Below are positions 22,827 through 32,078 of a DNA stretch of 64,000 nucleotides, one piece after another. The notes under the pieces were generated by a model that was not told the origin of the DNA, did no database searches, and was given only the letters and a program-made list of their open reading frames with translations. The stretch is taken from contig NZ_LMNI01000012.1 of assembly GCF_001422925.1 (NCBI RefSeq), forward strand, positions 62,345-126,344. The letters run 5' to 3'. The position numbers were made by a program, and so were the translations under genes. Every line of letters begins with the position of its first letter. Positions within the stretch are counted from its first letter, which is position 1. This DNA is from Microbacterium sp. Leaf288 (GTDB lineage Bacteria; Actinomycetota; Actinomycetes; Actinomycetales; Microbacteriaceae).

Positions 22827-24990
22827 GCACAGCACCGACCGGTTGCTCGACGCCGAGCGCACCTCTCCGTCCGCCGAGCCTCGCGTGCTCCACCTCAGCC
22901 GCGGAGGAACGAGCGTCGTCGTCGACCTCGACGCGACGCCCGGACCGGCGATCGTGCACTGGGGCGAGGCGCTCACGGGCTCCACTCCTGACACGCTGCG
23001 CTCACTCGCGGTGGCCGCGCGCGGCCAGCGCGTGTCCGGCGGCCTCGACACGACGCCTGCCCTCACACTCGTGCCCACCGGCGCCGAAGGATGGTTCGCC
23101 GCCCCGGGACTCGAGGGGCACCGCGAGGGTGCGGGTGTCAGCATCCGTCTCTCTCTCGCCGACGTGCAGGCCGGCGAGCACCGCGCGAGCCTGGCCCTCG
23201 TCGACGCCGAGGCGGGTCTCGCCGTGCGCGTCGAGGTGCGCATCGGGCCGAGCGGCCTGCTCCACCAGCGGGTGACGGTGCGCAACGCCGGCGCGACGCC
23301 GTACACACTGCAGGCCACGCACCCCACCTTCCCCCTCCCCTGGGATGCCACCGAGGTGCTCGACACCACGGGACACCACCTCCGCGAGCGGTCGCCGCAG
23401 CGGCGCGACCTCGGCATCGGCGTCCATGTCCGTGAGAGCCGTCGCGGCCGGACCGGGGCCGACTCCACGATCCTCCTCGCGGCCGGCCGGCCGGGGTTCG
23501 GCTTCGAGAGAGGCCGGGTCCACGGCATCCACGTGGCCTGGAGCGGCAACCACCGCGTTCTCGCCGAGCGCACGACCACCGGAGACGCCTTCCTCGCGGG
23601 CGGCGAACTGCTGCTGCCCGGCGAGGTGGTGCTGGCGGCCGGTGCGGCGTACAGCTCCCCCTGGGTGATCGGCTCGTGGGGCGACGGGCTGACGGCGCTG
23701 TCCGCGCGCTTCCACGACGAGTGGCGCGCCCGGCCGCAGCATCCGCGTCGGCCCCGGCCGGTCACGCTGAACACCTGGGAGGCGGTCTACTTCGACCACT
23801 CGCTCGATCGGCTCACCGCACTCGCCGACGCCGCAGCATCCGTCGGCGTCGAGCGGTTCGTCCTCGACGACGGCTGGTTCGAGGGCCGCCGCGATGACAC
23901 CGCGGGGCTCGGCGACTGGACGGTCGACACCGCCGTCTGGCCCCGGGGCCTTCACCCCCTCGTCGACCACGTGCGAGGGCTCGGGATGGAGTTCGGCCTC
24001 TGGGTCGAACCCGAGATGGTCAACCCCGACAGCGACCTTGCGCGGCAGCACCCGGACTGGCTCCTGCGGGGACGGATGTCGCTGCCGCCGTCCGCTCGCC
24101 AGCAGCAGGTGGTGGACCTCTCGCAGCCGGAGGCGTACGCCCACATTGCCGGGCGTCTGCATGCCCTGCTGGACGAGTACCCGATCGCCTACCTCAAGTG
24201 GGATCACAACCGCGATCTCGTCGACGCCGCGAGCGGACCCGCGGGGGGCGCCCGCGTGCACGAGCACACGCTCGCGGTCTACCGGCTGATCGACGACCTC
24301 AAGGCAGCCCATCCCGGGCTCGAGATCGAGAGCTGCGCCTCCGGCGGCGCACGTGTGGATCTCGGCATCCTGGATCGCACCGATCGCGTGTGGACCAGCG
24401 ACAGCCTCGATCCGCTCGAGCGGCTCGACAACCAGAAGCACACCGGCATCGTGGTGCCCCCCGAGATGCTCGGCATGCACCTGACGAGTCCCGTCGTCCA
24501 TTCGTCGGGGCGGACCGTCTCGCTCGGTCTGAGCGGCGCCGTCGCGCTGCTCGGCCATTTCGGCATCGAATGGGATCTGACCAGCCTCGATGACACCCGT
24601 CGTGCCGAGATCGCGGAGTGGGTCGCCCTCGCCAAGCGCCTGCGCCCCCTCATCGCGTCGGGTCGCGTCATCCACGTCGACGGCACCGACCCGGGAATCG
24701 ACGTGCGCGGGGTGGTGGGAGCGGATGCCGCATCCGCCGTCTTCACGATCGTCCAGACCGCGACCAGCGCCGCGTATCCGCCAGGTCGCGTTCGCATGCC
24801 CGGACTCGATCCCGCCCGTGCCTACCGGCTCCGCGTCCTGATCCGGGACGACGACGCCGGGCAGTCGGCCCTCGAATGGGCCGAGTCCGACATCGTGCTG
24901 ACCGGCCTGCAACTGGCCGAAGTGGGCGTGCGCCCACCCGTGCAGCGCCCGCAGCAGGCGATGGTCGTCGAGCTCACCGCCGAGAACTGA
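22825..24990 (+). CDS. Alpha-galactosidase (GH36)
   Basis: A 721-residue glycoside hydrolase cleaving terminal alpha-galactosyl residues from melibiose, raffinose or larger galactosides. N-terminal beta-sandwich (about 20-320), then a (beta/alpha)8 barrel with LNTWEAVYFDH, the LDDGWFEGRR block, nucleophile Asp460 in YLKWDHNRD and acid/base Asp526 in VWTSDSLDPLERLDNQ. No signal peptide, so substrates are taken up intact by the ABC importer encoded downstream. The ATG has no ribosome-binding site. Length is as usual for bacterial GH36 (about 700-750). Confidence 0.96.
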   Translation: MHSTDRLLDAERTSPSAEPRVLHLSRGGTSVVVDLDATPGPAIVHWGEALTGSTPDTLRSLAVAARGQRVSGGLDTTPALTLVPTGAEGWFAAPGLEGHREGAGVSIRLSLADVQAGEHRASLALVDAEAGLAVRVEVRIGPSGLLHQRVTVRNAGATPYTLQATHPTFPLPWDATEVLDTTGHHLRERSPQRRDLGIGVHVRESRRGRTGADSTILLAAGRPGFGFERGRVHGIHVAWSGNHRVLAERTTTGDAFLAGGELLLPGEVVLAAGAAYSSPWVIGSWGDGLTALSARFHDEWRARPQHPRRPRPVTLNTWEAVYFDHSLDRLTALADAAASVGVERFVLDDGWFEGRRDDTAGLGDWTVDTAVWPRGLHPLVDHVRGLGMEFGLWVEPEMVNPDSDLARQHPDWLLRGRMSLPPSARQQQVVDLSQPEAYAHIAGRLHALLDEYPIAYLKWDHNRDLVDAASGPAGGARVHEHTLAVYRLIDDLKAAHPGLEIESCASGGARVDLGILDRTDRVWTSDSLDPLERLDNQKHTGIVVPPEMLGMHLTSPVVHSSGRTVSLGLSGAVALLGHFGIEWDLTSLDDTRRAEIAEWVALAKRLRPLIASGRVIHVDGTDPGIDVRGVVGADAASAVFTIVQTATSAAYPPGRVRMPGLDPARAYRLRVLIRDDDAGQSALEWAESDIVLTGLQLAEVGVRPPVQRPQQAMVVELTAEN

Positions 24991-25024
24991 ACACTCCCCA
25001 CCCCCACGCGCAAGGAGGCGCACG

Positions 25025-26311
25025 ATGAGAACCATTCACCGACGATGGATCCGGCCGCTCGCGGTCGCCGTCATCGCCGCGACCGCCGTCGCCGTCGGCG
25101 GCTGCGCCCAGAACCCCGCCGACGGCGTGACGACCCTGAACTTCTTCCAGTTCAAGGGCGAGGCGCTCGAGGACTTCAACGAGATCATCGCGGGCTTCGA
25201 GGCGGAGAACCCCGACATCAAGGTGGTGCAGAACCAGGTCGCGGACGCCGACACCGCCATCCGCACGCTGTTGGTGAAGGATCGCATCCCCGATGTCATC
25301 ACCCTCAACGCGAACGGCAACTTCGGCCGGCTCGCACAGGCCGGCGTGTTCTACGACTTCTCGAACGAGCCGGTGCTCGAGACCATCAACCCCGCCGTGC
25401 AGGACATCCTCGCCGACCTCGGCTCCTACGGCGACGAGGTGAACGGTCTCGGCTACGTCAACAACGCCAACGGCGTCATCTACAACCAGGACATCTTCGA
25501 GGAACAGGGCCTCGAGGTCCCCCAGACCTGGGACGAGTTCATCGCGGTCTGCGACGCGCTGGTCGACGCCGGCATCCAGCCCTTCTACGGCACGCTCGCG
25601 GACTCGTGGACCGGCATCCCGTCGTGGAACGCCCTCGGCGCCTACCCCGCCCAGAACGGCTTCTTCGACAAGATGCGCGAGGAGGGCGAGAACGTCGGCC
25701 CTGACTCCGAGGTGTCCTTCGAGAAGGACTTCGTCGAAGCGATGGACCGCCAGTACCAGCTGTACTCGTACATGCAGGAGGGCTACCGCGGCAAGACGTA
25801 CGACGACGGCAACGCAGCCTTCGCGCGCGGCGAGTCGGCGATGCTGCTCCAGGGCATCTGGGCCACCAACCCGATCAAGCAGGTGAATCCCGACATCCGG
25901 ATGGGGATCTTCCCCTACCCCACCGACGAGCCCGGCGAGAGCCTGCTCGTGTCCGGCGTCGATGTCGTCTTCACGCTCGGCAAGGACAGCCCCAAGCACG
26001 ACGCGGCGATGCGCTTCATCGACTACGTGTTCCAGCCCGAGGTGATCGAGAAGTTCGCCGCGTCGCAGAACATGGTCCCGTCGGTCGAGGGCGCCGAACT
26101 CAGCGACGATCCCGCGCTGCAGTCGGTGCGGCCGTACTTCGAAGACCGGCGCATCACGGGCTTCATCGACCACCAGATCCCGCCTGCGCTCCCCCTCATC
26201 CCCACCGATCAGCAGTTCCTCTTCGACGGTGATGCCGAGAAGGCGCTGAAGACCCTCGACCGCGAGTGGGCCAAGGTGGCCGCCCGCACGATCCCCGTGA
26301 CGGGAGAATGA
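25025..26311 (+). CDS. Sugar ABC transporter substrate-binding lipoprotein
   Basis: A 428-residue family-1 extracellular solute-binding protein. The signal peptide ends in the lipobox VGGC (Cys about residue 28), so it is anchored on the outer face of the membrane. The mature part shows LNFFQFKGEALEDFNEIIAGFE, NNANGVIYNQDIFEEQG and the WDEFIAVCDAL segment common to MalE/MsmE-like proteins. It has an AAGGAGG ribosome-binding site and follows the alpha-galactosidase by 34 bases, so it should bind alpha-galactosides (raffinose or melibiose type). Confidence 0.94.
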   Translation: MRTIHRRWIRPLAVAVIAATAVAVGGCAQNPADGVTTLNFFQFKGEALEDFNEIIAGFEAENPDIKVVQNQVADADTAIRTLLVKDRIPDVITLNANGNFGRLAQAGVFYDFSNEPVLETINPAVQDILADLGSYGDEVNGLGYVNNANGVIYNQDIFEEQGLEVPQTWDEFIAVCDALVDAGIQPFYGTLADSWTGIPSWNALGAYPAQNGFFDKMREEGENVGPDSEVSFEKDFVEAMDRQYQLYSYMQEGYRGKTYDDGNAAFARGESAMLLQGIWATNPIKQVNPDIRMGIFPYPTDEPGESLLVSGVDVVFTLGKDSPKHDAAMRFIDYVFQPEVIEKFAASQNMVPSVEGAELSDDPALQSVRPYFEDRRITGFIDHQIPPALPLIPTDQQFLFDGDAEKALKTLDREWAKVAARTIPVTGE

Positions 26312-26312
26312 C

Positions 26313-27251
26313 ATGGCCACCACCCTCACCCAAGCCGTTCGGTCCACTCCGGTCGGCACCGCGCGCAAGCGTGCGTCCCGCACGCGCAGCGACTCCTCGC
26401 GTGCCCTCCCCGCCTACTACTGGATGGTGTGGCCCGCGGTCATCGCGTTCGCCGCGTTCCACACCCTGCCGGTCGTGGTGGGCATCTTCTTCAGCTTCAC
26501 GAACTATGCCGGCTATGGCGCCTGGAACTTCGTGGGTCTGTCGAACTACCTCAACCTGTTCAAGGACGACCGCGTCCTGCAGGCCTATGGCTTCTCGTTC
26601 CTGTTCGCCATCGTCGCCACGATCCTGACGAACGTGTTCTCGCTGGCGATCGCCCTCGGACTGAACGCGAAGATCAAGGCGCGGAACTTCTGGCGCGGCG
26701 TGTACTTCGTGCCCTACATCCTGGCGATCCTCGTGATCGGCTACGTGTTCCAGTTCTTCTTCTCGAACTCGCTGCCGAAGATCCTCTCGGGCATCCCGCT
26801 GTTCCGCGACAACATCCTCACGAACGAGACGTGGGCGTGGACCGCGATCGTCGCGCTCGCCGTCTGGCAGGCGTGCGCCTTCGCGATCATCATCTACCTT
26901 TCGGGGCTGCAGACGATTCCGTCGGAGCTCTACGAGGCGTCGTCCCTCGACGGCGCCAGCCCGTGGCGGCAGTTCCGATCGATCACCTTCCCTCTCATCG
27001 GGGCGTTCTTCACCATCAACGTGGTACTGAGCCTCAAGGGATTCCTTCAGGTCTTCGACCCGATCGTCGCCCTCACCAACGGCGGACCGGGCACGTCGAC
27101 CGAATCAGTGACGCTGCTCATCTTCCGGGGCGGCTTCTCAGGCGGAGAGTTCGCCTACCAGACGGCCAACGCGGTGATCTTCTTCATCGTGATCACGGTC
27201 GTCTCACTCCTGCAGTTCCGGGTCCTTCAGCGCAGAGAGGCCGATTTCTGA
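26313..27251 (+). CDS. Sugar ABC transporter permease (MalF-type)
   Basis: A 312-residue inner-membrane permease with six helices; the cytoplasmic EAA loop reads YEASSLDGASPWRQF (about residue 208). Located one base after the binding-protein stop and overlapping the second permease by one base (TGATG). It forms the channel with the next protein. The basic N-terminus of about 30 residues is cytoplasmic. Confidence 0.95.
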   Translation: MATTLTQAVRSTPVGTARKRASRTRSDSSRALPAYYWMVWPAVIAFAAFHTLPVVVGIFFSFTNYAGYGAWNFVGLSNYLNLFKDDRVLQAYGFSFLFAIVATILTNVFSLAIALGLNAKIKARNFWRGVYFVPYILAILVIGYVFQFFFSNSLPKILSGIPLFRDNILTNETWAWTAIVALAVWQACAFAIIIYLSGLQTIPSELYEASSLDGASPWRQFRSITFPLIGAFFTINVVLSLKGFLQVFDPIVALTNGGPGTSTESVTLLIFRGGFSGGEFAYQTANAVIFFIVITVVSLLQFRVLQRREADF

Positions 27252-28168
27252 TGACCACCATGACCAACACCGCGTCCCAGCTCGAGCAGGAGGTCGACGC
27301 CGTCACGGCGAACAACCGCCGCAAGCGTCGCAGCGAGCCCGACGACGACACGCGCAAGACCAATTGGTGGGCCACCGCGCTCATCGCGGTGTGCTCGCTC
27401 ACCGTGCTGATCCCGCTCTACCTGGCGGTCGTCGTCGCCCTCAAGACGCCGGATCAGCTGACCGAGGGCACCGGGTTCGAACTGCCGAACCCGATCCGCT
27501 GGGAGAACTTCGCCGACGCCTGGGTGCGCACGAGCTTTCCGCAGGCGCTGCTGAACACGGCGATCATCACCGTCGGCTCCGTGGCGTTCACACTGCTGAC
27601 GAGCTCGATCGTGGCGTACGCGCTGGCACGCAACATCCACCGCCCGTTCTTCAAGGGCGTGTTCTTCTACCTGCTGGCTGCGCTATTCATCCCGTTCCCG
27701 ATCATCATGCTGCCGCTCGTCAAGCAGACGTCGATCCTGGGACTCGACAACCAGGCCGGCATGATCATCCTGTACACGATCTACGGGCTGTCGCTGAACA
27801 TCTTCATCTACACGGCGTACATCCGCTCGATTCCGATCGAGCTCGAAGAGGCCGCACGCGTCGACGGCGCCTCGACGTGGAGGGTGTTCTGGCAGGTGAT
27901 CTTCCCGCTGCTCATGCCGATGAACGCGACGGTCGGCATCCTCACGTGCGTGTGGGCGTGGAACGACTTCATCATGCCGCTCGTCGTGCTCACAGAGCCC
28001 TCGGCGCGGACGCTCTCGCTCGCGCAGTACGTCTTCCAGGGGCAGTTCAACACCGACTACACGGTGGCGTTCGCGTCCTACCTGATGGCGATGGCACCGC
28101 TGCTGATCGTCTACATCTTCAGCCAGCGCTGGGTGATCTCTGGCGTCACGCGAGGCTCGATCAAGTGA
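27251..28168 (+). CDS. Sugar ABC transporter permease (MalG-type)
   Basis: A 305-residue permease with six helices and the EAA loop EEAARVDGASTWRVFWQVI (about residue 197). A charged N-terminal stretch of about 40 residues precedes the first helix. No ATPase gene follows; in actinobacteria such importers commonly share one ATPase (MsiK/MsmK type) encoded elsewhere. It is the last gene of the alpha-galactoside operon, followed by a terminator. Confidence 0.95.
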   Translation: MTTMTNTASQLEQEVDAVTANNRRKRRSEPDDDTRKTNWWATALIAVCSLTVLIPLYLAVVVALKTPDQLTEGTGFELPNPIRWENFADAWVRTSFPQALLNTAIITVGSVAFTLLTSSIVAYALARNIHRPFFKGVFFYLLAALFIPFPIIMLPLVKQTSILGLDNQAGMIILYTIYGLSLNIFIYTAYIRSIPIELEEAARVDGASTWRVFWQVIFPLLMPMNATVGILTCVWAWNDFIMPLVVLTEPSARTLSLAQYVFQGQFNTDYTVAFASYLMAMAPLLIVYIFSQRWVISGVTRGSIK

Positions 28169-28178
28169 GATGAGGAGA

Positions 28179-28205
28179 GTGGATGCCGCGGGCTGCGGCA
28201 TCCAC
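28179..28205. terminator. Terminator of the galactoside operon (GGATGC-core stem)
   Basis: Perfect 11-base arms GTGGATGCCGC/GCGGCATCCAC with a five-base loop, between the MalG-type permease and the convergent alpha/beta hydrolase gene; it can serve both. Confidence 0.75.
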
Positions 28206-28210
28206 CCCTC

Positions 28211-29092
28211 TCACTGCGCGTCGGCGAAGAGTCGCAGCATGTCGCGCGCGAGCTGGTGCGGAGCGGTCTCGCAGGGCGCGTGCCCCGTGGGGTACGTCGC
28301 GACACGGGCGCCGATGCGCGCGGCGTAGGCATCGTGCTGCGCCTGCGGCCAGAGGTCCTGGTCGCCGACGGCGATGAGCTTCGGGATGCCCGTGGCCGCG
28401 ACGGCGTCGGCGAAGTCGGGCGTCGACATCATGAGTCCGACGACGTCGTCGATGCAGGCGCGGCCCGTGACGCCGAGCCGCTCGCGCACGAAGGCGATGC
28501 GGCCGGGAGGCGTGCGGTTGAGGTTGTACCGGATGCCCCACAGGATGAGCCCCGCGGCGCGGTGCGGCGACATGTCGGAGATCGGCCCGATGTGCTTCAC
28601 GCCACGGAAGACCTGGCCGGTCGCGGGCGGCGCAGCCATGAGCGTGAGGCTCCGGAACAGGTCGGGACGCTCGACGAGCGCGAGCTCGGTGACCAGGCCC
28701 GCGAAGCTGTAGCCGAGCACGTGGGCGGGGCTGCCGTCCTCGAGGATCGCGATGAGATCGTCGACGAACAGCGCATAGTCGTATTGCTCGCGCGGCGGGT
28801 CGAGGTGCTGCGGGCCGGCCTCCACCGACTCGTAGTGGCCGGCGATGTCGTACGACTCGACGCGGTACCCGGCGGCGGCGAGCAGCGGGAACAGCAGCAC
28901 GAAGTCCTCCTTCGACCCCGCCACGCCGGGGACGAGCACGACCCTCGGCGCGTCGTGGTCACCCAGGCGCACCCGCGCGAGACCGCCACTGGGGGCGCGG
29001 AACTCATCGCGCTCCGTGCCGCCCGGGAACACATGCCAATCGAGGTCGCCAATGGCCTGGTCGCGCTGCAGCGCGTCGTCGATCGTCGTCAT
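28211..29092 (-). CDS. Alpha/beta hydrolase
   Basis: A 293-residue alpha/beta-hydrolase-fold protein. VVLVPGVAGSKEDF supplies the oxyanion-hole strand (about residue 48), the nucleophile elbow is GYSFAG (about residue 125), and VGDQDLWP and TGHAPCETAP carry the Asp and His regions. Substrate unknown. I chose the ATG at 29092, where the conserved part begins; an extended reading upstream would run into the neighbouring esterase gene. Confidence 0.85.
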   Translation of the reverse strand: MTTIDDALQRDQAIGDLDWHVFPGGTERDEFRAPSGGLARVRLGDHDAPRVVLVPGVAGSKEDFVLLFPLLAAAGYRVESYDIAGHYESVEAGPQHLDPPREQYDYALFVDDLIAILEDGSPAHVLGYSFAGLVTELALVERPDLFRSLTLMAAPPATGQVFRGVKHIGPISDMSPHRAAGLILWGIRYNLNRTPPGRIAFVRERLGVTGRACIDDVVGLMMSTPDFADAVAATGIPKLIAVGDQDLWPQAQHDAYAARIGARVATYPTGHAPCETAPHQLARDMLRLFADAQ

Positions 29093-29105
29093 CGCGCCTG
29101 CGAGA

Positions 29106-30602
29106 CTACCCCTCGGGAAGACCGTCGAGCTCGTTCTGACGCGGCGCGTAGTCGATGTGCCCGCCGTCGGCATCGAACGCCTGCACCGGCCGCCGCGCCG
29201 ACCATGCCTCCCAGCCCGGATCGCCGTCGACAACGAACGACACCCACGCTCGATGCATCGCGTCGGCGAGGGCCTGGGGCCCGTCCGGACCCCCGATGCC
29301 GATCGCGTCGGGCTCGCCGAGCCGGTCGAACACGAAGCCGAGCTCCATGACGTGCGCGGCGCCGAGCCCGTCGACGGGGCTCCGCCACCGGAACTCGTAC
29401 ACCCACGTCGGCGATTCCGTCGACTCGACCCGACTGTCGGCGAAGCGCGTGATCGGGCCGCGCAGCAGCATGTCGCCGATCACCTCGCCCAGCACCTCCC
29501 CCGGCTTCGCGTCGGGGCGGCGCGCGCGGTGAGCCCGCACGATCCGCGCCGGCACGCGCGCGGCCAGCCGCGCGACGGTCACCGTGAGCCAGCTCGCCTT
29601 GTCGACCGCCCCGGACGGGACGAGCCAGAGCCGGTACTCCTCGCTGGTGGAGCCGATCAGCACCGGGATGCCTCGACCCGCGCCCGCGAGCAGAGCATCG
29701 AGCGGGCTGCGAGGCACGGCCTCGCCCCCGATCACCAGCGCGACCGTCGGCCCGCCGCCGAGCGGGGAGCCGCCCGCGGCGAGCGCGGTCTGCTGCGAGA
29801 CGAGCTCATCCGCAGGGACGCCGGAGAATCCCGCACGCGTGGTGGCGACCTTGAGGCGCTGCGCGATCTCGCGGGTCATACGGCCCGCCTTCTTGGGCGG
29901 CCGCGCCTCGAGCGGGCCGGACTGCAGGATCGCCCGGTCGAACAGCTCCTTCGCGTGCGGGAGGGCGAGGAGAGCCGTGAGCGTGTTGGCACCGGCCGAA
30001 TGCCCCATGACCGTGACGCGGGCGGGGTCTCCACCGAAGGCGGCGATCTCGCGGCGCACCCAGCGCAGAGCGAGCTCCTGGTCGAGCACGCCGAGGTTCC
30101 GGGGCACGTCGTCGAGCACCGCGAAGCCCTCCTGGCCCAGCCGATACTGGATCGACGCGTACACGATGCCATGCCGCGCGAACCGCTCGCCGTCGTAGGT
30201 GGGGAGCGCGGTCGTGCCGCGCGTGAGCGCGCCGCCGTGCACGAACACCAGCACGGGCAGCGCGGCGTCCGGTGCGCGATCGGCGGGCGTCCACACGTTC
30301 ACCGTGAGGATGTCGTCGCCGGGCACCTCGACGGAGGCGAGGTACTTCGCGATCGCCGGACTGTACGGACGCTGCGGCGCGGTCGGGCCGAAGGCCGAGG
30401 CATCCCGCTCCCCCACCCACGCCGCGGCAGGCTCGGGAGCCCGGAAGCGGCGCTCACCCACCGGCGGGGCGGCGTACGGGATGCCGAGGAAGCGGTCGAG
30501 CGCACCCTCCCGGGTTCCGCGGATCACCCCGGTGCTCACTGCGACGAAGGGCCGATCGGTCGCCGAGCTCGACCAGCCGGCGTGGGTCGCAGCATCCCTC
30601 AT
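29106..30602 (-). CDS. Type-B carboxylesterase family protein
   Basis: A 498-residue esterase of the carboxylesterase/para-nitrobenzyl-esterase family. Motifs: FLGIPYAAPPVGERRF near the start, oxyanion hole FVHGGALTRG, nucleophile elbow GHSAGAN with the AFGGDPARVTV lead-in (type-B signature), and a C-terminal histidine region near MELGFVFDRLGEP. No signal peptide, so it is cytoplasmic. ATG 30602 is preferred to 30653 because a GGGAGG ribosome-binding site lies 10 bases before it. The alpha/beta hydrolase gene lies 13 bases downstream, perhaps in one transcript. Confidence 0.92.
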   Translation of the reverse strand: MRDAATHAGWSSSATDRPFVAVSTGVIRGTREGALDRFLGIPYAAPPVGERRFRAPEPAAAWVGERDASAFGPTAPQRPYSPAIAKYLASVEVPGDDILTVNVWTPADRAPDAALPVLVFVHGGALTRGTTALPTYDGERFARHGIVYASIQYRLGQEGFAVLDDVPRNLGVLDQELALRWVRREIAAFGGDPARVTVMGHSAGANTLTALLALPHAKELFDRAILQSGPLEARPPKKAGRMTREIAQRLKVATTRAGFSGVPADELVSQQTALAAGGSPLGGGPTVALVIGGEAVPRSPLDALLAGAGRGIPVLIGSTSEEYRLWLVPSGAVDKASWLTVTVARLAARVPARIVRAHRARRPDAKPGEVLGEVIGDMLLRGPITRFADSRVESTESPTWVYEFRWRSPVDGLGAAHVMELGFVFDRLGEPDAIGIGGPDGPQALADAMHRAWVSFVVDGDPGWEAWSARRPVQAFDADGGHIDYAPRQNELDGLPEG

Positions 30603-30702
30603 CGGTGAATCCCTCCCGGCGACCGCCGTCGGCACGCTCGCACTCAGATTCATCCAGCGTGGGACTCGGTGTCAAGCGAGAGCGCCGCCCGGCGCACGCG
30701 GC

Positions 30703-30708
30703 TAGTCT
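30703..30708 (+). promoter_or_regulatory. -10 box TAGTCT of acyltransferase gene
   Basis: TAGTCT about 28 bases upstream of the ATG at 30736; the short leader would contain a GAGAGG ribosome-binding site. It is divergent from the carboxylesterase gene. Confidence 0.4.
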
Positions 30709-30735
30709 GGTCTGCGCCCCCGGCGAGAGGTGACG

Positions 30736-31917
30736 ATGACCGGCAGCAGCGTTCCGCCCACGGCGACGACCACCACCCCGACGGGATCCATCGCCCGTCC
30801 GCGGCGGCGCACGCCGTTCTGGGACAACGCGCGCTTCGCGTGCATCGTGTTCGTGGTGCTCGGTCACGCCGTGCAGCGGCTGACGTACGACTCCGACATC
30901 GCGCTGGGCCTGTACCTCGTCATCTACGCGTTCCACATGCCGGCGTTCGCGATCATCTCGGGCTACTTCTCGAAGTCGGACGCCCCGACCAAGACGCAGA
31001 TGGCACGCGTGATCACCGACATCCTGGTGCCGTACATCGTGTTCGAGGGACTGTGGACCCTCACCAAGTGGATCGTCGAGGGACAGGCGAACCCCAACAT
31101 CACCCAGCCCTCCTGGACGCTGTGGTTCCTGCTCGCGCTCGGCATCTTCCGAGTCGTGCTCCCCTATCTGGCGCTGCTGCGCTGGCCGCTGCTGTGGACC
31201 ATCGTGATCTCGATCGGCGCCGGCTACCTGCCGAACATCGGCTCGACGTTCTCGCTGTCGCGCACGCTCGGGCTGCTGCCGTTCTTCACGCTCGGCTGGT
31301 GGCTGCGCGAGCACGACGTCGTCGCACGGCTTCGACTCCTCGACCGCCGGCCCTGGTGGGTGCTGGCCGGCGCGCTCGGACTCTTCGCCGTCACCGGATG
31401 GGCGGCGTGGTTCTTCGTCGACGACTGGCGCGCGATGAACCTGCGCGAGTGGCTGTTCTACGACGAGAATTACGCGTCGATCGGCGGCACGCAGTGGTGG
31501 GCGGGCGGTGTGCGCCTCGCGCTGATGGTCGTGGCAGTGGTGCTGTCGACCGCGTTCTTCGCGCTCGTGCCGCGCGACACGCACTGGTGGACGCACTTCG
31601 GCCAGTACACGATGTACGTCTATCTGCTGCATTCGTTCGTGCTCTACCCGTTCCGCGAGAACGGCCTGCTGCGCAACGCCGAGCCGACGTGGCTGTGGCT
31701 GCCACTCGTGATCATCGGATCCGTGCTGATCGCTCTCGGGCTCGCGACGAAACCCGTGCGCCGCGTCTTCCGCCCGCTGGTCGAGCCGCGTCCGACCTGG
31801 CTGTTCGCCGATCGCACCCTCGCCCGCCGCGAGGGACGGCGCAACGATCCCACGGGATCGCGCCGGCCGCGGGAGGAACCGCGGATGCCCCGACCCGATC
31901 CGCGCCAGAACGGCTGA
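30736..31917 (+). CDS. Acyltransferase family 3 membrane protein (fucose 4-O-acetylase-like)
   Basis: A 393-residue membrane acyltransferase with about ten helices. FWDNARFACIVFVVLGHAVQRL carries the catalytic-type histidine in the first helix, FHMPAFAIISGYFSK the family motif in the second, and WTLWFLLALGIFR follows. Such proteins O-acetylate sugars on polysaccharides or glycolipids, with acetyl-CoA from the cytoplasm. The basic C-terminal tail of about 60 residues is cytoplasmic. ATG 30736 has a ribosome-binding site; GTG 30730 would add two residues. Confidence 0.88.
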   Translation: MTGSSVPPTATTTTPTGSIARPRRRTPFWDNARFACIVFVVLGHAVQRLTYDSDIALGLYLVIYAFHMPAFAIISGYFSKSDAPTKTQMARVITDILVPYIVFEGLWTLTKWIVEGQANPNITQPSWTLWFLLALGIFRVVLPYLALLRWPLLWTIVISIGAGYLPNIGSTFSLSRTLGLLPFFTLGWWLREHDVVARLRLLDRRPWWVLAGALGLFAVTGWAAWFFVDDWRAMNLREWLFYDENYASIGGTQWWAGGVRLALMVVAVVLSTAFFALVPRDTHWWTHFGQYTMYVYLLHSFVLYPFRENGLLRNAEPTWLWLPLVIIGSVLIALGLATKPVRRVFRPLVEPRPTWLFADRTLARREGRRNDPTGSRRPREEPRMPRPDPRQNG

Positions 31918-31926
31918 CCCCGTTCC

Positions 31927-31951
31927 GAAACCCCTGGACATCAGGGGGTTG
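31927..31951. terminator. Hairpin after the acyltransferase gene
   Basis: AACCCCTG pairs with CAGGGGGTT (one bulged base) around GACAT, ten bases beyond the stop. A weak terminator is likely. Confidence 0.45.
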
Positions 31952-31977
31952 TGCGGCGCGCCCGCACCACATATGTT
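31949..31977 (+). promoter_or_regulatory. Promoter TTGTGC-N17-TATGTT of the MpaB/Lcp-like gene
   Basis: -35 TTGTGC and -10 TATGTT at 17 bases spacing, about 100 bases upstream of the ATG at 32079. The leader is long for this genome and may contain control elements I cannot identify. Confidence 0.45.
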
Positions 31978-32078
31978 AACGGCGAATCACATTCGTCCTG
32001 GATGGATCGACACGCGGGAACCGGCGTCGAGGATGTCGCCGGGCGTGATCCGTCCCCCGTCGGGAAGCAGGTACCCCC

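Noticed and set aside
24723-24735. GGATGCCGCATCC palindrome as a regulatory site
   Set aside because: It lies inside the alpha-galactosidase coding region and reads as in-frame Asp-Ala-Ala-Ser; it is better viewed as another instance of the enriched word.
20089-24990. A 1633-codon open frame on the plus strand spanning the LLM and ROK genes
   Set aside because: Only its last 721 codons are real (alpha-galactosidase). The rest is antisense to well-supported genes and its translation is low-complexity Arg/Ala/Asp, as expected of high-GC shadow frames.
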